Shown here one piece after another: positions 1-7,896 of a stretch of 64,000 nt of DNA. The stretch lies in NCBI GenBank assembly GCA_945869195.1, contig CAMBNV010000006.1, positions 1 through 64,000 on the forward strand, in the 5' to 3' direction. The DNA is from Gemmatimonas phototrophica. Its GTDB lineage: Bacteria > Gemmatimonadota > Gemmatimonadetes > Gemmatimonadales > Gemmatimonadaceae. Positions within the stretch are counted from its first letter, which is position 1. Every line of letters begins with the position of its first letter. The notes beneath the pieces were generated by a model. That model did no database searches. It saw only the letters and a program-made list of their open reading frames with translations, and was not told where the DNA came from. A program made the position numbers and the translations under genes.

Positions 1-148
1 CGGCGGCCTCGCGGGCACGCGAGGCCGCCGCCACTGAGTCGGCATTGAGCGTAGGCACCGGTGCCACCACGGGGGCGGGCTTGGCGCAGGCGGCAGTCAA
101 TGCAGCGACGCAGCCTATGATCGCAACGAGATGATGGCGGTTTTTCAT
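1..148 (-). CDS. pal: Pal-like outer-membrane lipoprotein, 5' part only (gene runs off the left edge)
   Basis: Only the N-terminus (about 49 residues) is in the window. It starts MKNRHHLVAI and has a short hydrophobic stretch ending in a lipobox (LTAAC, Cys near residue 21), followed by a Pro/Ala-rich linker and an Ala/Arg-rich segment, as in peptidoglycan-associated lipoproteins. It lies 37 bp downstream of tolB in the same direction, which is the normal place for pal in a tol operon. The OmpA-like peptidoglycan-binding domain would be outside the window, so the assignment rests on the signal and the position. Confidence 0.75.
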   Translation of the reverse strand, partial: MKNRHHLVAIIGCVAALTAACAKPAPVVAPVPTLNADSVAAASRAREAA

Positions 149-185
149 GTAGGGATCTCGGTAAAATGAACGGATGTGCTCTGTT

Positions 186-1514
186 TCAGCGCGCGCTGAA
201 GAGACGTGGGGACCACGCAGCCATTCGCGAAGCCGGTCCGTGCGTCAACTGCCTGAGACGTCCGGATTCGGTGTCCAACACCCACAACTGCTTGCTGCCG
301 GAACGTGACGACGTAAAGACGAGATGGCGCGCATCGGGCGCCCACGACGGGTCCTCGTTCACACTGTCCATCGTGTGCTGCTTTACCGCATGGTCGCGCA
401 AACCGATCGTTGCAATCTGCAACCGCCCTTCGATCTGCGTCGAGAAGGCAACGAACCGACCATCCGGCGACCAGGCAGGGTCTGCACGGTAGAGTTGATC
501 CCCAAAACCTGAGGTGGTGAGGTGTTCAGGGTTCGCCCCATCACTGTCGGTAATATATATCTCCGGACGTCCGAGCCGCGATGTCGTGAAGGCGATCCGA
601 CGCCCATCTGGCGCGAAGGTCGGCTGCGAGTTGGTACTCCCCCGCCCGACGGTCACGCGAGACGGCTGGGCCGACCCGTCGATCGGCGCAAGGAACAGGT
701 CGGTGCCATCGCTGCCGCTGGAAAAGACGAGTGAGCGACCATCGGGAGAGAACGCCGGTGATGAGTTCGACCCCCGCTCCTTCACAAAGCGGCGTGTCGA
801 TCCGCGCGCGAGATCCCGGACCACCACCCGCGTCCCATCGTCCAGCATCTCGGTAAAGGCGACGGTGGTGCCATTCGGGTGCCAGACGGGTCCGAGGGCC
901 GAGCCAACACCGGCCACCTGCTGCAACGCGGCGCCATCGGCGTCCACCTGCCAAAGCGTTCCTCCCCGCACGAAGAGCACCCGCGTACCCGAGATTCCCG
1001 CCACCCCGGTACTCCAGCGTTCCACCTCGTCACTCACCGCATGAACCGAGCGACGCCAGTCGGGCGAGAGCGCCGGCACACCCAGAGGAAAGTCGCGGCT
1101 ATGCATCAGGCGGCCCGCAGCGACCTCGTACAGGACCACGTGGAGCGCACCAGCCGGGTTGATCGTGAGCTGCAGCACCGCCGCCGCGCCGAGTTGGGCG
1201 AAGAGCGGAAAGTTGAGCGGTTCGGTGGGCGGCACACCCGAGTCGGGAGCGATCACCGTCACGCGGTCCCCGAAGTCGATGTCTCGAGCGATAATCGCGC
1301 GGATCGAGTCCGCCTGCTGACCACGCATCGGGAGCAGGTAGAGACCGGGGCGACTGCTGCCGGAATAGGTCAGACCGATGCGTACACTCTGCGGTTCCTG
1401 CGCGCCCGCACGCACCGGCAGCAGGAGCGCCAGTGCCGGCGACAGGAGCGCAAGAACGAGTGCCGTGCGGCCGGGCCTATTGAACAGGTCAATACTGGGG
1501 AAGCAGACGGTCAT
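186..1514 (-). CDS. tolB: TolB, periplasmic beta-propeller protein of the Tol-Pal system
   Basis: 442 residues. An N-terminal signal peptide (hydrophobic to about residue 38, ending near RAGAQ) is followed by the TolB N-terminal domain (about 40-165) and a C-terminal six-bladed propeller. The propeller shows repeated WSPDG/FSPDGR/FAPDGRRIAF motifs, with Asp-Gly turns at regular spacing up to about residue 435. TolB binds Pal and links the inner-membrane TolQRA motor to the outer membrane during envelope constriction. The ATG start overlaps the stop of the upstream TolA/TonB-like gene by 4 nt (ATGA), which implies translational coupling. Length is typical of the family. Confidence 0.93.
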   Translation of the reverse strand: MTVCFPSIDLFNRPGRTALVLALLSPALALLLPVRAGAQEPQSVRIGLTYSGSSRPGLYLLPMRGQQADSIRAIIARDIDFGDRVTVIAPDSGVPPTEPLNFPLFAQLGAAAVLQLTINPAGALHVVLYEVAAGRLMHSRDFPLGVPALSPDWRRSVHAVSDEVERWSTGVAGISGTRVLFVRGGTLWQVDADGAALQQVAGVGSALGPVWHPNGTTVAFTEMLDDGTRVVVRDLARGSTRRFVKERGSNSSPAFSPDGRSLVFSSGSDGTDLFLAPIDGSAQPSRVTVGRGSTNSQPTFAPDGRRIAFTTSRLGRPEIYITDSDGANPEHLTTSGFGDQLYRADPAWSPDGRFVAFSTQIEGRLQIATIGLRDHAVKQHTMDSVNEDPSWAPDARHLVFTSSRSGSKQLWVLDTESGRLRQLTHGPASRMAAWSPRLFSAR

Positions 1515-2221
1515 CGCAGCCGCGCGGGGTCGAATTTGAAGTTCACCGGAAGAATGTCATTTGCGAAACCCGCCGGCAGCGGACCGAATCCCGCGGTCGC
1601 GGCCTCGACCGCGCCCTGCGCCTCAAGATCGAAACCGTAATTGCCGCTCCGCTTCACAAATCGAAACCCGGTGACGGTTCCGTCGCGCCGAATCATGAAA
1701 AAGACCTCACCCGTCAGGGCGCCAGGATTGCGCGGCTTGAAGTTGATCGCGATCTGTCGAATGATGTTCTGCAGATACCCGGGAAACGGAAAATCGATCC
1801 CTTCGATGCGCACGTTCGCGACGTCTGTTCCCGGTCCGCCCACCACACCCCCGCCGGCGGTGGGTGCCGTGGTCACCTTCGTCTTGGTAGGGACCTCAGT
1901 GATATTCGTCGTCGCACGCGTGGTGGGGCGAACCGCTTCGGTCGGCGTCTTGATTGGCGCGATCGCCTCAGTGGCGTTCGTCGCAGCTCGCGCCGGAGCC
2001 TCGGACTGCACGGGGGGCGTGACCGGCGGCGGCGTGCGCACCACCCCCGCCGCGCGTTCGCCCGGCGGCGCGGCGATCAGGTCTACGCGATACAACGGCG
2101 GCAGATCAATGACGTCGGCCGCCTTCCAGAGGACGAGGGCAACGATCGCCGTGCCGTGCAGTAGCACCGACACCAGAAGCGGCCCGCCGAGCCCGGATGC
2201 CCGGCGGGCAGTCGTAGTCAC
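1511..2221 (-). CDS. TolA/TonB-like energy-transducing protein
   Basis: 236 residues from a GTG start. There is one N-terminal membrane anchor (about residues 14-35), a periplasmic Pro/Ala/Thr-rich linker (about 55-130) and a C-terminal TonB/TolA-type domain (about 145-236) with the usual pattern PGYLQNIIRQI...GTVTGFRFVKRSG. It stands in the TolA position between tolR and tolB but lacks the long helical Ala/Lys-rich domain II of enterobacterial TolA, so a compact TonB-like TolA substitute is the best description. GTGA overlap with the tolR stop. Confidence 0.85.
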   Translation of the reverse strand: MTTTARRASGLGGPLLVSVLLHGTAIVALVLWKAADVIDLPPLYRVDLIAAPPGERAAGVVRTPPPVTPPVQSEAPARAATNATEAIAPIKTPTEAVRPTTRATTNITEVPTKTKVTTAPTAGGGVVGGPGTDVANVRIEGIDFPFPGYLQNIIRQIAINFKPRNPGALTGEVFFMIRRDGTVTGFRFVKRSGNYGFDLEAQGAVEAATAGFGPLPAGFANDILPVNFKFDPARLR

Positions 2222-2634
2222 CGAGGAATCTCCTCTGGCTCGGTCACGAGCCCGATGTTCCCAATCCCTGCGCCGCGCATGAGCGCCAGTACTTCAACGA
2301 CGCGGCCGTAGTCGGCGCGGCGGTCCGCACGCAAATAGACACCGTCACGACCGGCCTTTGCCGCAAGACCGCGGATCGAGCCGCGAAACTCCGCGAGCGA
2401 GAGCGAAACCTCGTCGGCAAAGATCCGGCCGTCACGCGTGACCGAGATGACCAGCGAACTCTTGGCGTTGAGCGGCCGGGCCTCGGCGCGCGGGAGCGAG
2501 ACGTCCACGCCCCCCGTCATCATCGGCGCGGTGATCATGAAAATGATCATCAACAGCATCATCACATCGATCAGCGACACGACGTTGATCTCTGCGTTGA
2601 GCGGGGTGCGTTCCCCGCGGCCGCGGCGGCGCAC
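2218..2634 (-). CDS. tolR: TolR/ExbD-family proton-channel subunit
   Basis: 138 residues. There is a single transmembrane helix near the N-terminus (about 16-40, NVVSLIDVMMLLMIIFM) with the conserved channel Asp in SLIDV, then a periplasmic ExbD/TolR domain. With TolQ it forms the proton-driven motor. The GTG start directly abuts the TAG stop of tolQ (no gap). The end overlaps the next gene in a GTGA. Confidence 0.92.
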   Translation of the reverse strand: MRRRGRGERTPLNAEINVVSLIDVMMLLMIIFMITAPMMTGGVDVSLPRAEARPLNAKSSLVISVTRDGRIFADEVSLSLAEFRGSIRGLAAKAGRDGVYLRADRRADYGRVVEVLALMRGAGIGNIGLVTEPEEIPR

Positions 2635-3339
2635 CTAGATCCTTCCCTCGCGCGCCATCAGCGCGATCACCTCAGAGCCGAATCCGTCGAGCTCCCCGTC
2701 GAATCGATTGAGCCGCGCGGCGAACAGATTGTAGCCGAAGAAGGCGGGGATCGCGACCGCGAGTGCGAATGCCGTCGCGATGAGCGCCTCGGCCACGCCG
2801 GGCGCAATCGCCGCCAGGTTCCCCGAGCCACCGCGCGCCACTCCAAGAAACGCGCTGATCACGCCGATCACCGTCCCCATGAGCCCAAGCAGCGGACTCA
2901 CCGAGCCAACCATCGCGAGGAACGGGATATACGTCCCCAGCGCATCACGTTCATTATTGGTCTCAGAGTCGAGCACGAGGCGGAGTGCCTGCACCTGCGA
3001 CGCAGAGAGTGTTGCCGGCGCGCCGCTGCCATCGCCGATCGTGCGCGTGTCCGTGAGGAACTGCAGGGCCCGCTTGAGCACCCGCGTGTGGGCGCTCGGT
3101 TGGGAACGATGCGCGAGCGAGGCAACGTCGTCGAGTCGATTGCACCGATGGAACTCAACCATAAACTTCGACGCGGCCTGCTCGGCTCGGCGATACGTAC
3201 TCCACTTGGAGAGCATCACCGCCCACGAGGCGAGCGAGAGAATCGCGAGCACCACCAACACGACTTTGCTGAACGGGCTCGCGTTGAGGACGAGTTCGGG
3301 AACCGTGGACGGAACCGCAGCCGCAAGTTGGAGGAACAT
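2635..3339 (-). CDS. tolQ: TolQ/ExbB-family motor protein
   Basis: 234 residues. Start chosen at ATG 3339 (MFLQLAAAVPSTV...) because the upstream in-frame extension to 3708 overlaps the epimerase gene and is Arg-rich shadow sequence. There are three hydrophobic helices (about residues 18-40, 130-155 and 170-200), with the MotA/TolQ/ExbB signature in the last two (GSVSPLLGLMGTVIGVISAF, then ALAVAIPAFFGYN). It partners TolR in the proton-driven Tol motor. The start overlaps the epimerase stop by 1 nt (TGATG). Confidence 0.93.
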   Translation of the reverse strand: MFLQLAAAVPSTVPELVLNASPFSKVVLVVLAILSLASWAVMLSKWSTYRRAEQAASKFMVEFHRCNRLDDVASLAHRSQPSAHTRVLKRALQFLTDTRTIGDGSGAPATLSASQVQALRLVLDSETNNERDALGTYIPFLAMVGSVSPLLGLMGTVIGVISAFLGVARGGSGNLAAIAPGVAEALIATAFALAVAIPAFFGYNLFAARLNRFDGELDGFGSEVIALMAREGRI

Positions 3340-4289
3340 CAGCGACCAGAGAACGAGTGGTAGGTGCGTTGGAGTCCCTCCTCGAGGGAGACCGCGGGGG
3401 TCCAGCCGAGCCCAATCTTGGCCTTCTCGATACTCACGCAGGAGCGCCGCTGTTCGCCGGCGCGCACTGGGGCGTGCTCCAGCGGGACATTCTTCCCCGC
3501 CGCGCGCATGAGCGTCTCGGCGAGTGCCACGACCGAGGTCTCGACCTGAGTCCCGAGGTTGAAGGCACGCGTATCGACTCGGCCCGCCGGGATCCCGGCA
3601 TGGTTCGCCGCGAGCAGATGGGCCCGCGCGACGTCGCCGACGAAGACATAGTCGCGCGTCTGGGCGCCATCGCCGAACACGGTCATCGCCTTGCCCTCGA
3701 TGAGGCACTGGCAGAAAATCGCGACGACGCCCGCTTCGCCGTGCGGATCCTGACGGGGACCGTAGACGTTGGCGAAGCGTAGCGCCACGTAGTCGAGTGC
3801 GTGGACACGCGCGTAGTACGAGAGATAGAGCTCGGTGGCGAACTTGGCGATACCGTACGGGGACTCGGGGTCCTTCGGGTACTCCTCAAGGTTGGGCGGC
3901 TCGACGAAGTCACCGTACACCGCGCCGCCGGTCGAGGCGAAGGTCAGTCGCGTCTTCTGCCCCGACGCATGGACGGCGTGAATAATGTTCACAGAGCCGC
4001 CGATGTTGACGTCCACGTCGAACAACGGGTCGGCGACGCTCTTACGGACATCGACCTGCGCCGCGAGGTGGCAGACGACGTCGAACCGGCCCTCACGAAT
4101 GCAGGTCGCGGCCGCTGGTGAACGGATGTCCGCGTGAACGAAGTCGGCCGTCGCGGGAACCTGCGTTCGCTTGCCACTCGACAGGTTGTCGAGCACGGTC
4201 ACCGAGGCGCCGTCGGCAATAAACGCATCGGCGACCGTGGAGCCGATGAATCCGGCCCCGCCGGTGATCAGTACACGGCGCGGAGTCAT
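3339..4289 (-). CDS. NAD-dependent sugar-nucleotide epimerase/dehydratase (GalE-like, extended SDR)
   Basis: 316 residues. The N-terminal Rossmann motif TGGAGFIGS (about residues 9-17) and the catalytic Ser plus YxxxK (YGIAK, about 145-149) define an extended short-chain dehydrogenase. HLAAQVDVRKSVADP, FANVYGPRQDP and GDGAQTRDYVFVGDVA are typical of UDP-glucose/UDP-GlcNAc 4-epimerases. The exact substrate cannot be read from sequence. It lies 39 bp downstream of the LysM gene and is coupled to tolQ through TGATG, so it is probably co-transcribed with tol-pal, an unusual arrangement. Confidence 0.85.
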   Translation of the reverse strand: MTPRRVLITGGAGFIGSTVADAFIADGASVTVLDNLSSGKRTQVPATADFVHADIRSPAAATCIREGRFDVVCHLAAQVDVRKSVADPLFDVDVNIGGSVNIIHAVHASGQKTRLTFASTGGAVYGDFVEPPNLEEYPKDPESPYGIAKFATELYLSYYARVHALDYVALRFANVYGPRQDPHGEAGVVAIFCQCLIEGKAMTVFGDGAQTRDYVFVGDVARAHLLAANHAGIPAGRVDTRAFNLGTQVETSVVALAETLMRAAGKNVPLEHAPVRAGEQRRSCVSIEKAKIGLGWTPAVSLEEGLQRTYHSFSGR

Positions 4290-4328
4290 CTTAGAAAGAT
4301 AGACGGCCGTTCGCGAGGAACGAATGCC

Positions 4329-5429
4329 TCAGGGCATCTTCGCGCTGACGCGTCCGGCCATCCCCGGCATAATCGCGCCTTCGGTCTGCGCGATCAGGAT
4401 CGCGCTCGCGCCCCACGTCGTCACACGCGTGATCTGCAATACGGCGACCTCGGTCGGCGGGAGCGGAACACCCTCGGCGTCGGTCCCCGCCTCCTGCTGC
4501 AACGTGACCTGGTCTCCCGTCACGAGTCCGTCGGCGGTGCCGGACGAGAGAATCAGACTCTGGCCAAGCGACGGCACGAGCGGTTCGTTGTAGAGCCAGA
4601 GCACGGAGGTGCGCAACCCAAACTCGACGCGCACCGGCCCTCCGGCCACCATGGCGGACTGGTCTACCGAGATGAGTTCTTGGCCCTCGATCACATTTTC
4701 GTATGCCGCGACCAGCACCCCCTCCGCCACGCCATTCTGCGCCACACCCTTCAGCTCGAAGATGCCAGTCGGGATCACGATGCGACCTTTGCCAGCGATG
4801 GTCGGACCGTATCGAAACGCAACGAAGCGTTCCTTGGCCGCGCCGGTGGCGTTGGCCGGGAGCTGGAGCTGTACCTGCTCAAACAGTTGCACCGGGCGCG
4901 CATACCTCGTGCGTGCGACGGTTTGCGTGCTGAGAGAGGCGCCCACCCGACCAGTCCCAGTCAGGCCCGTCTCGTCCCAGAGGAACGGGGCGCTTGCATA
5001 GTCGCCGGCGCGGACCGCAGTCGCGCGCGCGCCGATGACTAGCGCCTGCCGTGCTCCACGCACGACCGTGGCGCGCTCTATGCTGAAAATCGTTTTTGAT
5101 GGCGGCGCGACCTCGCGGGCCGACGAGACCGACCCCACCAACTCATGGGGCGCGGTATCTGCCGGAGTCCCCGGCGTCGCGGCCACATCACCGCTGATCA
5201 CCAACACCTGATCGGGGTAGATAAGATCCGGGTCCTGCACCGTCGCGGTGTTGCGCCGGTAGATGTCGGGCCACCTGAAGGGATCACCCAGATATTGCTG
5301 GGCAAGATCCCAGAGCGTGTCGCCCTTCTTAACCGTATGGGTCTGGCTCGTTCCCTGCGCTCGCAAGGCGAGCGGCGAGAGGGCGAGGCCAGCGAGGGCG
5401 ATCGTAGAGAACAGGCGGGAGCGGAACAT
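4329..5429 (-). CDS. Secreted LysM-domain protein
   Basis: 366 residues from ATG 5429. The upstream in-frame extension is rejected because a clear signal peptide (MFRSRLFSTIALAGLALSPL...) begins here. A single LysM domain follows (about residues 30-80: HTVKKGDTLWDLAQQYLGD...WPDIYRRN...PDLIYPDQVLVI). The remaining 280 residues are of unrecognised fold, rich in beta-strand-like hydrophobic alternation. LysM implies non-covalent peptidoglycan binding in the periplasm. No catalytic domain is recognised. Its position next to tol-pal suggests an envelope role (inference). Confidence 0.82.
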   Translation of the reverse strand: MFRSRLFSTIALAGLALSPLALRAQGTSQTHTVKKGDTLWDLAQQYLGDPFRWPDIYRRNTATVQDPDLIYPDQVLVISGDVAATPGTPADTAPHELVGSVSSAREVAPPSKTIFSIERATVVRGARQALVIGARATAVRAGDYASAPFLWDETGLTGTGRVGASLSTQTVARTRYARPVQLFEQVQLQLPANATGAAKERFVAFRYGPTIAGKGRIVIPTGIFELKGVAQNGVAEGVLVAAYENVIEGQELISVDQSAMVAGGPVRVEFGLRTSVLWLYNEPLVPSLGQSLILSSGTADGLVTGDQVTLQQEAGTDAEGVPLPPTEVAVLQITRVTTWGASAILIAQTEGAIMPGMAGRVSAKMP

Positions 5430-5749
5430 GGGGGCAGTGGCAAAAGATGAACGGCCGACACGAGGACCCCTCGCGGCGCGGCAACGCCGCGGACGGCGTA
5501 TACAAAAAGGACGACTGACACTGAGGCGGGGAAACGCCTCGACGATATAGAGTATCGCCAGTGCGGTTCGGGCGCCAATCTCTGGACGAGCAGCGGTCCG
5601 CATCGAGGACGACCAGGACTCGCACCGGCCGGGCGACGGGGGGGGCGATAGGGCTCAGCGACTCGGGCGACCCGACTGGGTGTTGGCCTGACGGCAGAAG
5701 GGCGGCCCCCTGCGGAGCCGCCCTTCCGTTACTCCCACAGGTCTCGACT
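5430..5749. other. 320-bp intergenic region between ssb and the LysM gene
   Basis: No convincing gene. It holds the inverted repeat after ssb (described separately), a 6-bp GAGGCG/CGCCTC hairpin near 5522-5540 and AT-richer patches (tatacaaaaa near 5499-5508; gatatagagta near 5542-5552) that could be promoter elements for the LysM gene. No well-spaced -35/-10 pair was found. Confidence 0.5.
5698..5725 (-). terminator. Candidate terminator after ssb
   Basis: Perfect 9-bp GC-rich stem (5698-5706 pairs with 5717-5725), 10-nt loop, 24 bp downstream of the ssb stop. The T-tract on the minus strand is short (TTCTG), so efficiency is uncertain. Confidence 0.5.
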
Positions 5750-6229
5750 TCAGAACGGCAGGTCGTCGTCCCCGTCCATCGCCGCTGGGAACTCTTCGAA
5801 GCCGTCCCCGCTGCCAGCCGCCTTCGCGCTCGTAGCCGTACGCGCTGGGCGCACACCGCCACCCTCGCCGCCCTCGCCGCCCTTGCCGCCCCCGAGAAGG
5901 AGGATCTCCCGCACATTAATCTCCGTCACATACTTGGTCTGCTTGTCCTTGTCCTCGTACTGGCGATACTCAATTCGCCCCTCGACGAAGATCTTGTCGC
6001 CCTTCTTGACATAGCGCTCGATCACGTCGGCGAGACCAGAGCCCTTGCCGTTCCACGCCACGCACTTGTGCCACTCGGTCTTTTCCTGCTTCTCGCCCGA
6101 GGGCGTAGTCCACTGGCGGCCGGTCGCGATCGAGAACTGCGCGACCTTGCTGCCGTTCGACGTCGTGCGAATCTCGGGATCGGCGCCGAGGTTTCCGATC
6201 AACGTCACCTTGTTCAAGCTGCGGCTCAC
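5750..6229 (-). CDS. ssb: Single-stranded DNA-binding protein
   Basis: 159 residues. Residues 1-110 form the OB fold (MSRSLNKVTLIGNLGADPEIR, FSIATGRQW, WHKCVAWNGKGSGLADVIERYVKKGDKIFVEGRIEYRQYED). A Gly/Ala-rich linker (about 118-150) leads to the acidic C-terminal tip DDDLPF that docks repair and replication partners. The GTG start is fixed by a strong AGGAGG about 7 nt upstream. An inverted repeat sits just upstream (see separate entry). Confidence 0.97.
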   Translation of the reverse strand: MSRSLNKVTLIGNLGADPEIRTTSNGSKVAQFSIATGRQWTTPSGEKQEKTEWHKCVAWNGKGSGLADVIERYVKKGDKIFVEGRIEYRQYEDKDKQTKYVTEINVREILLLGGGKGGEGGEGGGVRPARTATSAKAAGSGDGFEEFPAAMDGDDDLPF

Positions 6230-6239
6230 AGTGCCTCCT

Positions 6240-6270
6240 GGTATGGGTCAGTCCGCGAGCGAACCATACC
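6240..6270 (-). promoter_or_regulatory. Inverted repeat in the ssb leader
   Basis: GGTATGG (6240-6246) and CCATACC (6264-6270), 7-bp perfect arms with a 17-nt spacer, immediately upstream of the ssb ribosome-binding site. It could be an operator or a leader hairpin; no known motif is recognised. Confidence 0.35.
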
Positions 6271-6314
6271 GGAGCTCGGTGGTCCTCGTCGCATCGGAGA
6301 ATTCCGTCCGTAAG

Positions 6315-6782
6315 CTAATCGGCGCCGGGGGACGGTGCGCCGGCCCGGCGCATGATCACGGCGTCCTCGGCGGGGTGCCGGTAGTAGGCCTTGCGCCGAC
6401 CAGTCGCCAAAAAGCCGCGCCCGCGGTAGAGCGCCTGCGCCGCCTCGTTCGAGTCGCGCACCTCGAGGAAGACCGTGGCCCCACCACGGTCGCCCAGCGT
6501 GGCGAGGAGGTCGTCCAGCAGGCGACCGCCGACTCCGGCGCCGCGCCGCGCGGAGGCGACGCAGAGATTCACGAGCTCGGCCTCGCGTCCGATCGCCCAG
6601 GCGATGCAGTACCCGACGATTCGCCCCTCCTGCTCGGCGACCGTGGCGAGCGCCAGCGGCTGGGCGATCATCGACCGAATCGACTCGAGCGTCCACGGGT
6701 CCGAGAACGAGGCGGTCTCGAGCGCATGAATGGCTGGCCCGTCGGCGGTGGTGGCCGGGCGGACCCTGACCTCGGCGGTCAC
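6315..6782 (-). CDS. rimI: RimI-type ribosomal-protein-S18-alanine N-acetyltransferase (GNAT)
   Basis: 155 residues from GTG 6782, which overlaps the tsaB stop as GTGA; the longer upstream frame is tsaB shadow. GNAT fold: VRPATTADGPAIHALE (strand 1/helix 1), then LVNLCVASARRGAGVGGRLLDDLL, which contains the acetyl-CoA pyrophosphate loop (R/Q-x-x-G-x-G/A), and EVRDSNEAAQALYRGRGF, the RimI signature. The tsaB-rimI order is common in bacteria. Some RimI proteins acetylate S18 and others act more broadly. Confidence 0.88.
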   Translation of the reverse strand: MTAEVRVRPATTADGPAIHALETASFSDPWTLESIRSMIAQPLALATVAEQEGRIVGYCIAWAIGREAELVNLCVASARRGAGVGGRLLDDLLATLGDRGGATVFLEVRDSNEAAQALYRGRGFLATGRRKAYYRHPAEDAVIMRRAGAPSPGAD

Positions 6783-7459
6783 GGCGCGAGACGGTCGAGC
6801 GCCAAGGGACGTCCGTGCGTCGCCTCCCACTTCACCTGCGCCTCCGCCAGTCGACCATAGACTGGCTCCCACGAGGCGAGATCCGCCGCACCGATGGTCC
6901 CGACGAGCGCGTCGCACCGCGCCACCCCGCGCGCATGTGGCGCCACCGCGAGCGCCTCGTCAGGGCCGATCAGCGTCGCCCCGAGCAGCGCCGCCCGTTC
7001 GGCGACCCCCGCCGCCGGCGCAAGCCCCATCGACTCCACGTCAGAGATCTCCCCGTTGGCGGCGACAGTCACGAGCGCGAGATAGCGATCACCGCGCATC
7101 GCATCGAGTGTCGCGAGCCATCGCCCACCCCCACGCGTTCTCTCGTCCCCGGCGACAATCAATGCCAGTGAAGGAACGCCGTAGAGGGAGCACCCCGTCC
7201 CCTCGCACAGACCCTTGGCGATCGCGCCGACCACGCGCAGCGCGGTGAAGCTGCCGGGTCCGGCACCACAGACGATGCGCGCGAGGTCGCGCGGCGTCGC
7301 GCCGGCCTCACGGACCACCTCGAGCAGCTGGGGAAAGAAGAGCTCCCGCCCGGCGCTCTTCATCTCCACGGTTCGTTCCGCGCAGAGCATGCCGTCGACG
7401 AGGACGGCGATCGTGCCGGCCGAGGCCGCGGCGTCGAGCGCGAGGGTGACGCCCGTCAT
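6779..7459 (-). CDS. tsaB: TsaB, tRNA N6-threonylcarbamoyladenosine biosynthesis subunit
   Basis: 226 residues from ATG 7459 (TGATG overlap with the tsaE stop); an alternative ATG lies at 7465. ASKHA-like N-terminus (LALDAAASAGTIAVLVDG), then LFFPQLLEVVREAG and the family motif GAGPGSFTALRVVGAIAKGL (about residues 65-85). TsaB is the scaffold partner of TsaD and TsaE in forming t6A37 on ANN-decoding tRNAs. It lies in a coupled tsaE-tsaB-rimI trio. tsaD is not in the window. Confidence 0.92.
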   Translation of the reverse strand: MTGVTLALDAAASAGTIAVLVDGMLCAERTVEMKSAGRELFFPQLLEVVREAGATPRDLARIVCGAGPGSFTALRVVGAIAKGLCEGTGCSLYGVPSLALIVAGDERTRGGGRWLATLDAMRGDRYLALVTVAANGEISDVESMGLAPAAGVAERAALLGATLIGPDEALAVAPHARGVARCDALVGTIGAADLASWEPVYGRLAEAQVKWEATHGRPLALDRLAP

Positions 7460-7896
7460 CACCATGAGAGGCGACGGACCTCGGGCCGCCCATCCAGATG
7501 CGCGAGCTGCAGGGCAATGTGCCCGACCGGCAGTGCCCCCTCGGCGCGCTCGGGCCACTCGACGAGCACAATCGCCTGTGCGCGCAGGACGTCCTCCCAC
7601 CCGATCTGGAGGAGTTCCGTGGGGCCCCGCAGCCGGTAGAGATCGAGGTGGATCACTGCGCCTCTCGGCGACGCGTACTCCCGCACCAGGCCGTACGACT
7701 GGCTCGTCACCGGTTCGAGTGCGCCCTGCGCGCGGACGATTGCGCGGATGAGGGTTGTCTTCCCCGCTCCGAGATCTCCGGACAGGGTGACGAACGCCGG
7801 CGCGGTGAGCGAAAGACTAAACCGCGCTCCCCACTGCAGCAGCTCCTCCTCGTTCAGCTCAGCGACGGGCACGGGCACCTCGCGCGCCGCCGTCAC
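7459..7896 (-). CDS. tsaE: TsaE, ATPase of t6A biosynthesis
   Basis: 145 residues from GTG 7896. P-loop [21 protein letters not shown], then the family signature [15 protein letters not shown]...HLDLYRL and a C-terminal [14 protein letters not shown]. The gene overlaps the 3' end of uvrB by 38 nt. Other in-frame starts exist upstream (ATG 7926), but the GTG gives the standard TsaE length of about 150. TsaE hydrolyses ATP to drive the TsaBD cycle. Confidence 0.9.
   Translation of the reverse strand: MTAAREVPVPVAELNEEELLQWGARFSLSLTAPAFVTLSGDLGAGKTTLIRAIVRAQGALEPVTSQSYGLVREYASPRGAVIHLDLYRLRGPTELLQIGWEDVLRAQAIVLVEWPERAEGALPVGHIALQLAHLDGRPEVRRLSW

Noticed and set aside
879-1640. 253-residue plus-strand reading frame
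   Set aside because: Antisense to tolB and the TolA-like gene, low-complexity Arg-rich composition, no ribosome-binding site; a shadow typical of high GC.
3340-3708. Upstream extension of TolQ
   Set aside because: It overlaps the epimerase in another frame and is Arg/Pro-rich shadow sequence; TolQ similarity starts at 3339.
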